This document shows positions 1 to 8,703 of a stretch of 64,000 bases of DNA, one piece after another (position 1 is the first letter of the stretch; each line of letters starts with the position of its first letter). Under the pieces are notes generated by a model. The model did not search any database. It was not told the origin of the DNA and was given only the letters and a program-made list of their open reading frames with translations. Source of the DNA: Streptomyces sp. SirexAA-E (lineage in GTDB: Bacteria > Actinomycetota > Actinomycetes > Streptomycetales > Streptomycetaceae). The stretch spans positions 4,774,001-4,838,000 of the forward strand of contig NC_015953.1 in NCBI RefSeq assembly GCF_000177195.2, in the 5' to 3' direction. The position numbers and the translations under genes were made by a program.

Positions 1-358
1 GTGACGCCGCTGTGCATGCGCGTGTCCTGTCGGCGAGGCGAGGCGAGGCGGGGCGACGCGGGGCGACGCGGGGCGCCGACGGGGCGACGCGCCCGGTGAC
101 GGGGCGTCACGGCCACGTGGGGTCCCGCCCGGGTGCGAGGTCCGTACACGCCCGGAGTCGCACGGCTGTCGGCCCGTACGCGCGGGAGCCCGACGGCCGT
201 TGGTCCGGACCGGGGGAGCAAGGCTCCAGGCGCTGTTCGCGAGGTATGCGCTGGTAGGCGGGAAATCATCACTTCGGGTGAAACTATGGCCCGTGCTTGC
301 GGAGCCCAACCGAGGGTTGTCACGCTGTTGCTGTCCGTCAACCTGTTGGGAGTGGCCT
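1..358. other. Gene-free left edge with GC-rich short repeats
   Basis: No convincing coding frame is visible here. Bases about 31-90 are a degenerate GC-rich tandem repeat (runs of GAGGC, then GGGCGACGCG twice in a row at 51-70). The only AT-richer patch, about 262-300, would be the natural place for the promoter of the GntR gene, but I cannot point to convincing -35 and -10 boxes. Confidence 0.5.
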
Positions 359-1111
359 GTGCCTTTCGGTGAGCAGCCCGCCTATCTGCGCGTGGCGAGC
401 GATCTCAGGGAGAAGATCGTCAACGGCGCGCTGCCGCCCCATACCCGTCTGCCGTCGCAGGCGCGCATCCGTCAGGAATACGGGGTCTCGGACACGGTCG
501 CCCTGGAGGCCCGGAAGGTGCTGATGGCCGAAGGGCTCGTCGAAGGGCGTTCCGGGTCGGGCACCTATGTGCGCGAGCGCCCGGTCCCACGGCGGATCGC
601 CCGTTCCGGCTACCGCCGCGAGGGCGGTGTCGACCCGTTCCGGCAGGAGCAGACCGCGGAGGGGGCGCGGGGGACATGGGAGTCACGCAGCGAGCAGGAG
701 GAGGCGAGCCCCGAGATCGCCGAGCGCCTCGGCATCGAGCCCGGCGACCGGGTGATGCGCACCTGGTACCTCTTCCGTGAGGCGGGCGAGCCGATGATGC
801 TCTCCACCTCCTGGGAGCCGCTGGCCGTCACGGGCCGTTCGCCCGTGATGCTGCCGGAGGAGGGGCCGTTGGGCGGCTGCGGAGTGGTCGACCGGATGGC
901 GGGCATCGACGTCGTGGTGGACAACGTGGTCGAGGAGGTCGGCGCGCGCCCGGGGCTGGCGGAGGAGCTCCTGGCGCTCGGCGGCGTCCCCGGCCATGTG
1001 GTGATGGTCATCGGACGCACCTACTACGCGTCGGGCCGGGCCGTGGAGACGGCCGACGTGGTGGTGCCCGCCGACCGGTACCGGATCGCCTACCACCTGC
1101 CGGTCCGGTGA
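359..1111 (+). CDS. GntR-family transcriptional regulator with UTRA ligand domain
   Basis: A 250-residue DNA-binding repressor of the HutC/UTRA subgroup. Residues about 5-75 form the GntR winged helix (YLRVASDLREKIVNG, then LPSQARIRQEYGVS and a GSGTYV wing). Residues about 105-245 fit the UTRA small-molecule domain, including the typical segment IEPGDRVMRTWYLF. The GTG at 359 is chosen because GGGAG stands at 348-352 and the winged helix begins immediately. The open frame continues upstream to 200, but that part looks non-coding. The next gene on the same strand is the NCS1 permease, 370 bases away, which is a plausible target. Ligand unknown. Confidence 0.88.
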   Translation: MPFGEQPAYLRVASDLREKIVNGALPPHTRLPSQARIRQEYGVSDTVALEARKVLMAEGLVEGRSGSGTYVRERPVPRRIARSGYRREGGVDPFRQEQTAEGARGTWESRSEQEEASPEIAERLGIEPGDRVMRTWYLFREAGEPMMLSTSWEPLAVTGRSPVMLPEEGPLGGCGVVDRMAGIDVVVDNVVEEVGARPGLAEELLALGGVPGHVVMVIGRTYYASGRAVETADVVVPADRYRIAYHLPVR

Positions 1112-1303
1112 ACCCGGGCCGGCCGTGGCGACCACCAGGGGCCGGTCCGGCCGGTGGCCGCACCGCCGGAGCATGTTCCGGAAGGTCCACCTGCACGGCG
1201 ACGCCCGGCACGCACTCCGCCGAGGCATCGAGGGCCGGGGAGCCCCCGTCCGCGTTGTCCGGATCACCCGATGCACCCGATGCACCCGGTGACGGGGATC
1301 GGG

Positions 1304-1351
1304 ATCGGGGCGGCCCTCCGCCTTGCGATCACACGCACCGGACGCCGCCGG
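1304..1351. repeat. Fragment of the 57764-type palindromic element
   Basis: About 48 bases match the reverse complement of the left arm of the element at 57764-57944. The shared run contains CCCTCCGCCTTGCGATC and then, with single changes, ACGCACCGGACGCCGCCGG. The other arm and the conserved CTAG end are missing, so this is a remnant. Confidence 0.65.
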
Positions 1352-1432
1352 TGAGGCCGAGTTAACACCCACCGGCGGCTCGTAACCGCCGGGCAACCGC
1401 CCGCCGTGACGAGTTGTCATGTACTGCTCCTA

Positions 1433-1476
1433 GCTTCCCGTTCGTCACCCGCACACCGGACCGACGAACGGGAAGC
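1433..1476 (+). promoter_or_regulatory. Hairpin covering the permease Shine-Dalgarno
   Basis: GCTTCCCGTTCGTC (1433-1446) pairs perfectly with GACGAACGGGAAGC (1463-1476) around a 16-base loop. The right arm contains GGGAAG (1470-1475), the only plausible Shine-Dalgarno for the permease ATG at 1482. If both arms are transcribed, the fold would hide the ribosome site. It could also be a DNA operator. Confidence 0.6.
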
Positions 1477-1481
1477 CACCG

Positions 1482-3212
1482 ATGACGGACATCGCCACAC
1501 CTGTGACGGACGAGGTCCCACCGCCCGCCCCGCCGGGCGGACCAGGAACACCCACGGCCCCCGCCCGCAGCTACGCGAAGCTCGCCGCCGACGAGAGCCG
1601 CGAGGACTACTCCCTGCGCTACGCGCCGCACTCCTTCCGGCGCTGGTCACCGTCGACCGTCGCCGGGACGGCACTCGGAGGGATCGCCTACCTCGCCGAC
1701 TTCGCGATCGGCGCCTCGATCGTCTTCACCTACGGTTTCACCAGCGGGCTCGCCTCGATCCTGGCGGCGGCGGCCATCATCTTCCTCACCGGCATACCGA
1801 TCGCCCGCGCCTGCGCGAAGTACGGCCTGGACATGGACCTGGTCACCCGGGGTGCCGGTTTCGGCTACTTCGGGTCGACGCTGACCTCGCTGATCTACGC
1901 CTCGTTCACCTTCATCTTCTTCGCCCTCGAAGGGTCGATCATGGCGCAGGCCATGCATCAGGCGATCGGGCTGCCGGTCGAGGCCGGTTATCTGGTCACC
2001 ACCCTGATCGTCATCCCGATCGTCTTCCGCGGCATGGGCGCGCTGGCCAAGGTGCAGGCCTGGACCCAGCCGGTCTGGATCGTCGGGATGGTGCTGCCCT
2101 TCGTGGTGCTCGCGTTCGAAGCGCCCGACGCCTGGGGCGCGTTCGGCTCCTTCACCGGCACGGAGGGCGCCTCCCCGGGCTTCTCCTGGGTCGCCTTCGG
2201 GCTGGGTACGGGTGTGGCGCTCTCCCTCATCGCGCAGATCGGTGAACAGGCCGACTACCTGCGGTTCATGCCCGCGCGGACCGAGGCCAACCGGCGGCGC
2301 TGGAACCTCGCCGTCCTCGCCGCCGGGCCCGGCTGGGTCGTCATCGGCGCCGCCAAGCAGATCGGCGGCGCCTTCCTGGCCTTCGTCGCCCTCGAAGCGG
2401 TCGGAAAGACGCACGCCCTGGAGCCCATCGCACCGCAGATCGAGGCGCTGAGGCCGTGGCTCGGCTCCTTCGCGCTGCCGGCCGCCGCGGTCTTCGTCAT
2501 CGTCTCCCAGGTGAAGATCAACGTGACCAACGCCTACAGCGGTTCGCTGTCCTGGTCGAACTTCTTCTCCCGGATCACCCACCGCCACCCCGGCCGGGTC
2601 TGGTACATCTTCCTCAATCTCGTCATCGCGCTGACGCTGATGGAGATGAACATGTTCGCGGCCCTGAACAAGCTGCTGGGCTTCTACTCCAACGTCGGCA
2701 TCGCCTGGATCGCGGCCGTCGCGGCCGACCTGGTCATCAACAAGCGGATCGGCCTCAGCCCGCCGTACATCGAGTTCAAACGCGCCTACCTGCGGGCGGT
2801 CAATCCGGCGGGGTTCGGGGCGATGCTGATCGCGTCGACCGTCTCGATCCTGGCCTTCTTCGGTCTCTTCGGCACCTACGCCGAGGCCTTCTCCACGTTC
2901 ATCGCCGCCGGACTCTCCCTGGTGCTCTGCCCGCTGATCGCGTGGGCGACGAAGGGCAGGTACTACCTGGCCCGCCCCAACCCGGTGAACGGCCCGCACG
3001 TCGAGGTCGCCGACATCACCGCCACGCACACGTGCGCGGTGTGCGAGACCGCCTACGAGCTGCCCGACATCGCCGACTGCCCGGTCCGCTCGGGCCCCAT
3101 CTGTTCGCTCTGCTGTTCGCTGGACGCGGAGTGCGGGGACGTCTGCCGTAAGGGGGCGCACGCCGGTCCGGTGCTGATGCCTCTGCCGACCGTACGCCCG
3201 GCCGGTGGCTGA
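1482..3212 (+). CDS. NCS1-family purine/cytosine/allantoin-type permease with cysteine-rich tail
   Basis: A 576-residue membrane transporter. About twelve hydrophobic segments between residues 55 and 500 fit the nucleobase:cation symporter-1 family, which imports purines, pyrimidines, hydantoins or related compounds with H+ or Na+. The N-terminal 45 residues are Pro-rich and probably cytoplasmic. The C-terminal 60 residues are unusual: eight cysteines (C518, C521, C533, C541, C544, C545, C551, C555) including CSLCCSLDAEC, suggesting a metal-binding or redox domain. The ATG at 1482 follows GGGAAG, which lies in a hairpin. The GntR regulator upstream is the likely controller. The substrate cannot be named from sequence alone. 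Confidence 0.85.
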   Translation: MTDIATPVTDEVPPPAPPGGPGTPTAPARSYAKLAADESREDYSLRYAPHSFRRWSPSTVAGTALGGIAYLADFAIGASIVFTYGFTSGLASILAAAAIIFLTGIPIARACAKYGLDMDLVTRGAGFGYFGSTLTSLIYASFTFIFFALEGSIMAQAMHQAIGLPVEAGYLVTTLIVIPIVFRGMGALAKVQAWTQPVWIVGMVLPFVVLAFEAPDAWGAFGSFTGTEGASPGFSWVAFGLGTGVALSLIAQIGEQADYLRFMPARTEANRRRWNLAVLAAGPGWVVIGAAKQIGGAFLAFVALEAVGKTHALEPIAPQIEALRPWLGSFALPAAAVFVIVSQVKINVTNAYSGSLSWSNFFSRITHRHPGRVWYIFLNLVIALTLMEMNMFAALNKLLGFYSNVGIAWIAAVAADLVINKRIGLSPPYIEFKRAYLRAVNPAGFGAMLIASTVSILAFFGLFGTYAEAFSTFIAAGLSLVLCPLIAWATKGRYYLARPNPVNGPHVEVADITATHTCAVCETAYELPDIADCPVRSGPICSLCCSLDAECGDVCRKGAHAGPVLMPLPTVRPAGG

Positions 3213-3232
3213 AGGGCAGAAGAGGCGCACAC

Positions 3233-3263
3233 GGGGGCGCATTCACGTGAATGCGCCCCCTTT
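3233..3263. terminator. 28-bp perfect palindrome followed by T residues
   Basis: Bases 3233-3246 and 3247-3260 are exact reverse complements with no loop base between them, followed by TTT. The site lies 20 bases after the permease stop and probably ends that transcript. A loopless palindrome of this kind could instead be a protein-binding site for the gene at 3417. Confidence 0.55.
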
Positions 3264-3416
3264 CCGATGGCCGGATGCGTACCTCTTTGTGTAAACATGC
3301 ATCCTCTGCGTGAAGGTCAGGCGTACGCTCGGGCATATGCGTACTGCGGTTTCCTGGGGATCCTTAGAGACGTGCATGCCAGTAGGGAGAGGGGCGACAT
3401 GCCGGGGAGGAACACG

Positions 3417-3599
3417 ATGACCGACAGCGGCGCGGTGCTCCCCTGGCTGGTGATCAGGCAGGACGACAACGGCAACCGGTACCGCGTGGGCCGCTACGCG
3501 ACGCGCGACGAGGCCGAGAAGATCGCCGACGGCCTCGACCGCCACGGCCACAAACAGCTCTACTGGGTGGAACGCGTGGGCCAGAGCGCGCACCCCTGA
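3417..3599 (+). CDS. SPOR-domain-like small protein
   Basis: A 60-residue soluble protein with a WLVIRQDDNGNRYRVGRYAT core and an ARDEAEKIADGLDRHGHK-like helix, resembling a minimal SPOR fold (peptidoglycan-binding repeat). Similar tiny proteins are annotated as SPOR domain-containing in other Streptomyces. There is no signal peptide, so wall binding is doubtful. The ATG at 3417 is preferred over the ATG at 3399 because GGGGAGGAA (3403-3411) stands at ideal distance. It appears to be monocistronic. Confidence 0.72.
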   Translation: MTDSGAVLPWLVIRQDDNGNRYRVGRYATRDEAEKIADGLDRHGHKQLYWVERVGQSAHP

Positions 3600-3802
3600 C
3601 CCGTCCGGCCGCGGGGCCTCTCCACGATCCCCACGGTCACCCGCACGCCCGACCCGTTCTCCCGGTGCGGTGGCCGGGGCCTTCCCGCACCAGGGCCCCG
3701 CCACCGCGTCATCGCGCGCCCGGACCGGCCGGCCGGGTGAGGGCGGACCCGCGCTGCCGGTAGGGTCCGGCTGACCGGGATGGGCGAACGTAAGGCGGAG
3801 AG

Positions 3803-4204
3803 ATGTCGGTCCTGATCGACACGGTGGCGTGGGTGCGGGTGGAGAACGGCAGGATCCTCTGTGCCCGGCCACGGGGCAAGGACGTCTTCTACATCCCCGG
3901 CGGCAAGCGTGAGAGCGGCGAGAGCGACCTCCAGACGCTGCTGCGCGAGGTCGAGGAGGAGCTGACGGTCGCCGTCGTCCCGTCGAGCGTGACGCACGCC
4001 GGCACCTACGAGGCGCAGGCCCACGGCCACCCGGACGGTGTGGTGGTGCGCATGAGCTGCTACTACGGCGACTACCGCGGCACGCTGGCCGTCAGCAGCG
4101 AGATCGACGAGATGGCCTGGTTCTCCTACGCGGACCGCCCACGCGTCCCCCCGGTCGACCAACTCCTCTTCGACGACCTCAAGGCCTCGGGGGAGCTGCG
4201 CTGA
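3803..4204 (+). CDS. Nudix hydrolase
   Basis: A 133-residue Nudix enzyme that would hydrolyse a nucleoside diphosphate linked to another moiety. The Nudix box lies at residues about 34-56 (G34, E40, R48-E49, E52-E53), with the last conserved Gly replaced by Thr. The flanking beta strands (VAWVRVENGRILCARP at the start, MAWFSYAD near the end) are typical. Substrate unknown. ATG 3803 follows GGCGGAGAG. It stands alone, upstream of a stress-type ATPase. Confidence 0.88.
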   Translation: MSVLIDTVAWVRVENGRILCARPRGKDVFYIPGGKRESGESDLQTLLREVEEELTVAVVPSSVTHAGTYEAQAHGHPDGVVVRMSCYYGDYRGTLAVSSEIDEMAWFSYADRPRVPPVDQLLFDDLKASGELR

Positions 4205-4333
4205 GCCCGCGCCCGGCCACGCGTACGCCCCGCTGCCCGGCTCGCGCGATAGGGTGCTCGAAATACCGGGTATGGGCTGATTAGCTCCTTCCGAGGGGCT
4301 GAGCCCCGTTGCGGCCCCTGGGAAGTGATCGGC

Positions 4334-4762
4334 GTGACCGAGACCGAAGGCGACTGCGCCGCGTGGAGCTTTCCGGCGCGGCCGGGGTCCGTGCGCAGTG
4401 CCAGGCACGCGGTCCGTGACGCACTGCACAGCTGGGGTCTCGACGCGGCGGTGGGCGACCTCGCCGTCCTGCTCGTCAGCGAGCTGGTGACCAACGCGCT
4501 GTGTTACGCCGCCGGTCCCATCGGGGTCCGGGTCGTGCGACCGCATCCCGACGGGGACGGACCGGGCACAGCCGCAGCCGGGCAGGGCCTGCGGGTGGAA
4601 GTCTCCGATCCGCTTCCGGAACCGCCCACCGAACGCACGGCCGGACCCGACGACGAAGGCGGTCGCGGACTCCAGCTCGTGGCCTGTTCCGCCCGTCGCT
4701 GGGGGACCCGGCGCGGAAAGAGCGGCAAGACGGTGTGGTTCGAGCTCGCTCTGCCTGGTTAG
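4334..4762 (+). CDS. RsbW-like ATP-binding regulatory protein (HATPase_c_2)
   Basis: A 142-residue GHKL ATPase domain without other domains, of the anti-sigma/serine-kinase kind abundant in Streptomyces. Visible boxes are LLVSELVTNAL (N-box, residues about 45-55) and DEGGRGLQLV (G-box, about 105-115). The last 35 residues closely resemble the C-terminus of the next gene's product. GTG 4334 is chosen because GGAAG lies 8 bases before it; GTG 4325 in the same frame would add three residues. It probably phosphorylates or binds an anti-sigma antagonist; the partner cannot be told. Confidence 0.82.
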   Translation: MTETEGDCAAWSFPARPGSVRSARHAVRDALHSWGLDAAVGDLAVLLVSELVTNALCYAAGPIGVRVVRPHPDGDGPGTAAAGQGLRVEVSDPLPEPPTERTAGPDDEGGRGLQLVACSARRWGTRRGKSGKTVWFELALPG

Positions 4763-4920
4763 GAGTGGGAGGGGATGCAACAGCGATCATCGGCGTCGGC
4801 AAATCTGGCCGAAAGGGACTGAGACCGTGCTGTGATCGTGAACGCCGTGCCGCTCGGGGCCGTAGTGCTGAATACTGCGGGCAGGACCGGTCCGGTGTGT
4901 GAGCTGGAGGGGACGGTCGC

Positions 4921-7515
4921 GTGAGCGAGATACGTGGGACGGCGGGCGACGTCATGTGGCAGAGCAGTCCGCCTGGCTCGATCTATGACTACATCAGAGT
5001 CGCCTCCTTCTCGATCGGGGCCGACGGCCTGATCGAGCAGTGGAGCCGCCGGGCCGCCGGTCTGTTCGGCATGGAATCCCACGAGGTGCTGGGCAGAGAC
5101 CCGGTCGAGGCGTTCATGCCCGCCGAGCTGCGCTCCGACGCCCACCGGCGGGTCCGCGAGATCCTCGACGGCAAGGAGTGGACGGGCCTCGTCCCGTTCC
5201 GGATGCCGGGTGAGAACGGGGTCGGCGGCCTGGCCGAGATCTACGTCATGCCGAGCGAGACGGGCACCGGCGAACGCGCCGCGCTCTGCATCGTCGTGGA
5301 TGTGCGGGCCCTGCGTCGCATCGAGACCGACCTCGCGGCGTCAGAGGCCATATTCGGCCAATCACCCTTCGGATTCGTGCTCTTCGGCACCGACTTCACC
5401 GTCGTACGTGCCAACCAGCGGTTCGCCACCGTCTTCGGCGGCGAGGCCGCCGACCACCGGGGCCGCACGGTCGACGACTACCTCGCCCGCCCCGAGGCCG
5501 ACCGGCTGTCGGCCACGCTCAAGCGCGTCCTGGACACCGGCGACGCCGTCACCGACCTCCAGCTCACGGGCACCCCGCCCGGCTTCGCCGGCCGGCGCCA
5601 CTGGTCCATGAACCTCTACCGGGTGCACAGCGGTTCCGGCCGCCCCGTCGGGGTCGCGGGACTCGCCACCGACGTCACCCAGCGGCACATCGCCGCCCGC
5701 GAGGCGGCCAGCGCCCGCCGCAACCTCGCCCTGCTCAACGAGGCCAGCGCGCGCATCGGCAACTCCCTCGACCTGGAGACCACCGCCCGCGAACTGCTCG
5801 ACGTCGCCGTGCCGGGCTTCTGCGACCTGGCCTCCGTCGACCTCTACCAAGGCCTGCTCACCGGCGACGAGGCCTCACCCGGCAGCTGGGGCCGACGCCA
5901 CCAGGAGTCCGGCAGCGGTTCGGCCGAGCTGCGCCGCGTGGCCCACGCCAGCGCCGTGTCCGACGCCCTGCCGGCCATCGCGCCGGGCGACGGGACCGAG
6001 GGCGGGGACACGGGGCCGCCCGCACTCGGCTCCGTCCACCGCTATCCGTTCCACTCGCCCTGCGCCGTCGCCCTGCGCACCGGCCGCGTCACCGACGTAC
6101 CCGGCGACGAACGGGGCTTCGTCCACTCCACCCTCGCCGTGCCGATGGTCGCCCACGACATCGTCGTCGGCCTCGTGCAGTTCTCCCGCACCAAGGGCAG
6201 CGAACCCTTCGGCGAGCGGGACCGCGGCCTGGCCACCGAGCTCGCGGCGCGCGCCGCCGTCTGTATCGACAACGCCCGCCTCTACCGCCGTGAGCACGAG
6301 CGGGCGTTGATCCTCCAGCGCAGCCTGCTGCCCCCCGGCGACCCCGAGGCCGCGGGCCTCGACATCGCCTGCCGCTACCTCCCCGGCAACACCGCCACCG
6401 AGGTCGGCGGCGACTGGTTCGACGTGATCGAACTCCCCGGCCACCGCACGGCCCTCGTCGTCGGCGACGTGATGGGCCGCGGGCTGCGGGCGGCCGTCGC
6501 CATGGGCGAACTGCGCACCGCCGTACGCACGCTGGCGCTGCTCGACCTGGAACCCGCCGAGGTGCTCGCCGCCCTCGACGAGGTCGCCCGAGGCCTCGGC
6601 ACCCCGGGCGGCGGCGACCGGACCGACGGATTCGGCGGCGGCGTCCAGTGGGCGGCCCGGGCCGCCCACAAGTCACGCGAGGCGGACCTCTCCGAGGTCT
6701 ACCTGGCGACCTGCGTCTACGCCGTGTACGACCCCGTCACCCGGCGCTGCACCTTCGCCAACGCCGGGCACCTCCCGCCCGCCGTGGTCGAACCCGGCGA
6801 ACCGGCCCTGCTGCTCGACGTGCCCCCCGGCATGCCGCTCGGCGTCGGCGGGGAGCCCTTCGAGGAGGTCGAGGTGGAGCTCAAGGAGGGCGCCCTGCTC
6901 GCCCTGTACACCGACGGCCTCGTCGAATCCCGTGACCACCCGCTCGACGAGGGACTGGAATCCCTGCGCCGCTCCCTCACCGAACCGTCCCGGCCGATCG
7001 AGGACGTCTGCGACCACGTGCTGAGCACGCTCGACACCCGGCACGGCGAGGACGACATCGCGTTGCTGATGGCCCGTATCCAGGGGCTGCCGGCGGAGGC
7101 GGTGGGCGACTGGCGGCTGCCCCGGGAGCCCCGGTCCGTCGGCCGCGCCCGGGAGTTGGCCCGGGGCCAGCTCATGGCCTGGGACCTCGACGACCTGGTG
7201 GACACCACGGAACTGCTCGTCAGCGAACTCGTCACCAACGCCCTGCGTTACGGAGAGGGCGAGGTCCGGCTCAGGCTGCTGCGCGACCGCACCCTCGTCT
7301 GCGAGGTCTGGGACGCCGGTCTGGTCCAGCCCCGGCGGCGGCGGGCCCGCGACACCGACGAGGGCGGACGCGGACTGCAACTGGTCGGGCTGCTCAGCGC
7401 GGCCTGGGGCTCGCGGCGCACCCCGCGCGGCAAGACGGTCTGGTTCGAACTCGCCCTGCCGAACGGCGCCCCGAGCCCCGAACTCTCCGTCGAACAGCTG
7501 CTCAGCATGTACTGA
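4921..7515 (+). CDS. PAS-PAS-GAF-SpoIIE phosphatase-HATPase regulatory protein
   Basis: An 864-residue cytoplasmic signalling protein. Domains in order: PAS (about 20-130), PAS (about 140-255), GAF (about 267-457), SpoIIE/PP2C phosphatase (about 458-730) and an RsbW-type ATPase (about 735-855). The phosphatase metal motif is visible as EVGGDWFDVI (about residue 497) and LYTDGLVESRD (about 662). The ATPase has LLVSELVTNALRYG and DEGGRGLQLVGL. The architecture joins a phosphatase and a kinase-like domain of the partner-switching pathway in one chain, with sensory domains in front. GTG 4921 follows GGAGGGGAC. The stand-alone ATPase just upstream may share its partners. Confidence 0.92.
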   Translation: MSEIRGTAGDVMWQSSPPGSIYDYIRVASFSIGADGLIEQWSRRAAGLFGMESHEVLGRDPVEAFMPAELRSDAHRRVREILDGKEWTGLVPFRMPGENGVGGLAEIYVMPSETGTGERAALCIVVDVRALRRIETDLAASEAIFGQSPFGFVLFGTDFTVVRANQRFATVFGGEAADHRGRTVDDYLARPEADRLSATLKRVLDTGDAVTDLQLTGTPPGFAGRRHWSMNLYRVHSGSGRPVGVAGLATDVTQRHIAAREAASARRNLALLNEASARIGNSLDLETTARELLDVAVPGFCDLASVDLYQGLLTGDEASPGSWGRRHQESGSGSAELRRVAHASAVSDALPAIAPGDGTEGGDTGPPALGSVHRYPFHSPCAVALRTGRVTDVPGDERGFVHSTLAVPMVAHDIVVGLVQFSRTKGSEPFGERDRGLATELAARAAVCIDNARLYRREHERALILQRSLLPPGDPEAAGLDIACRYLPGNTATEVGGDWFDVIELPGHRTALVVGDVMGRGLRAAVAMGELRTAVRTLALLDLEPAEVLAALDEVARGLGTPGGGDRTDGFGGGVQWAARAAHKSREADLSEVYLATCVYAVYDPVTRRCTFANAGHLPPAVVEPGEPALLLDVPPGMPLGVGGEPFEEVEVELKEGALLALYTDGLVESRDHPLDEGLESLRRSLTEPSRPIEDVCDHVLSTLDTRHGEDDIALLMARIQGLPAEAVGDWRLPREPRSVGRARELARGQLMAWDLDDLVDTTELLVSELVTNALRYGEGEVRLRLLRDRTLVCEVWDAGLVQPRRRRARDTDEGGRGLQLVGLLSAAWGSRRTPRGKTVWFELALPNGAPSPELSVEQLLSMY

Positions 7516-7563
7516 GGATGCGAAGGTGGACGAGCACGCCTCCTTCTCTCCCAGGAGTCATCG

Positions 7564-7914
7564 ATGGCCGTCCGCCGAGTCGTTCCCAACCTCCATACCC
7601 AGGCCCCCGAGGAACAGCGGGAGTTCTACGGGCTGCTGGGCTTCGAGGAGGTGATGGACCACGGGTGGATCATGACCGTCGCCTCCCCGGCCGTCCCGTC
7701 CGCACAGCTCAGCTTCATGACCGAGGACCGCACCGCCCCGGTCGACCCGGACGTCAGCGTGGAGGTGGACGACGTGGACGCGGTCTACGCGGCCGTACGG
7801 GACAGCGGCGCGGAGATCGTGCACCCCCTGCAGGACGAGGAATGGGGGGTGCGGCGGTTCTTCGTCCGTGACCCGGAGGGGCGGGTGGTCAATGTGCTGG
7901 CCCACCCCCGCTGA
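7564..7914 (+). CDS. VOC-family (glyoxalase/bleomycin-resistance fold) protein
   Basis: A 116-residue single VOC unit made of two beta-alpha-beta-beta-beta modules. It opens VRRVVPNLHTQAPEEQREFY and closes VRRFFVRDPEGRVVNVLAH, both typical. Possible metal ligands are H10 and a late Glu, but the set is not complete enough to name an enzyme. ATG 7564 follows CCAGGAG. It lies 48 bases after the SpoIIE gene and may be co-transcribed. Confidence 0.82.
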   Translation: MAVRRVVPNLHTQAPEEQREFYGLLGFEEVMDHGWIMTVASPAVPSAQLSFMTEDRTAPVDPDVSVEVDDVDAVYAAVRDSGAEIVHPLQDEEWGVRRFFVRDPEGRVVNVLAHPR

Positions 7915-7937
7915 CGCGTACGAACGGCGCCGAAGGG

Positions 7938-8651
7938 TCAGGTGCCCGACTTGAGGGCGGCGAGCCGGGCCTCGATCTCGGCCGAGTCCCCGAGGGAGTC
8001 CAGCTCCTCGAACTGGGCGTCCAGGGAGGAGGCCGCCGGCTCGTGCCGGCCGACCGCCCTCGCCTCCTCGCGCCGCACCTTCTCGTCGAACCGGTGGAGT
8101 TCGCTCATCGGGTCCATGACGTCGACGCTGCCCACCGCGTCCGTCCTCCGGTTCCGCGCGTGCGCCGAAGCGGCGCGCGCCGCCGGCTCGTCGCGCTCGG
8201 ACGTCAGCTCGGACAGCGTGGCCTTCATCCGGTCCAGTCCCGCCCGCAGCTTCTCCACCACGACCGTCTGGGAGGCGATGGACGGCTCCACGGTCTTCGC
8301 CTCCCGCTCCGCGTGGAGCTGCCGGCCCAGCGCCACCTTGGCCAGGCCGTCGAACCGGTCGGCCTGCTCACCCGCCGAGCCGGCGCGCAGCTCGTCGGCC
8401 TTCCGGCTGGCCGCGAGCGCCTTCCGTCCCCACTCCTGGGCCGCCTCCACGTCCTGGCGGTGGTCCTCCTCCGTCAGCCGGAGGGTGCCGATGGTGACGG
8501 CCAACGCCTGCTCGGCCTCCGCGATGGTGGCCGTGTACGCGCGGATCAGCCGGTCGAGCATCTCGCGCGGATCCTCGACCAGGTCGAGCAGGGCGTTGAC
8601 GTCGGCCCGCGCCAGTTGAGTGACGCGGCCGAGGACGGTCTGCTTGGTCAT
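7938..8651 (-). CDS. pspA: PspA/IM30-family membrane-stress protein
   Basis: A 237-residue, largely helical coiled-coil protein. It starts MTKQTVLGRVTQLARADVNALL and has a long heptad region rich in Glu, Ala and Arg (residues about 20-180), as in PspA/IM30 proteins of the ESCRT-III-like superfamily that coat stressed inner membranes. The short C-terminal part (SSLDAQFEELDSLGDSAEIEARLAALK) is typical of the actinobacterial form. The gene follows the TPM-type gene at 8704 by 52 bases on the same strand, so the two are likely one operon, as in other Streptomyces. Confidence 0.9.
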   Translation of the reverse strand: MTKQTVLGRVTQLARADVNALLDLVEDPREMLDRLIRAYTATIAEAEQALAVTIGTLRLTEEDHRQDVEAAQEWGRKALAASRKADELRAGSAGEQADRFDGLAKVALGRQLHAEREAKTVEPSIASQTVVVEKLRAGLDRMKATLSELTSERDEPAARAASAHARNRRTDAVGSVDVMDPMSELHRFDEKVRREEARAVGRHEPAASSLDAQFEELDSLGDSAEIEARLAALKSGT

Positions 8652-8703
8652 GGCACCTCTCCTTGCTACGTGAACCCTGTCGCCTCCGGCGTGCGGCCGG
8701 TGC

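Larger units (their letters stand above)
1112..1481. other. Intergenic region between regulator and permease
   Basis: Holds three things: short GATGCACCC-type repeats near 1266-1290, a fragment related to the palindromic element at 57764 (1304-1351), and a perfect 14-bp inverted repeat just before the permease start (1433-1476). No gene is supported here. Confidence 0.6.

Noticed and set aside
200..358. N-terminal extension of the GntR protein
   Set aside because: The residues before 359 do not resemble any GntR protein, and the GTG at 359 has its own ribosome site.
1433..1476. A known purine or pyrimidine riboswitch
   Set aside because: Only a simple hairpin is visible; none of the conserved cores of known nucleobase riboswitches is present.
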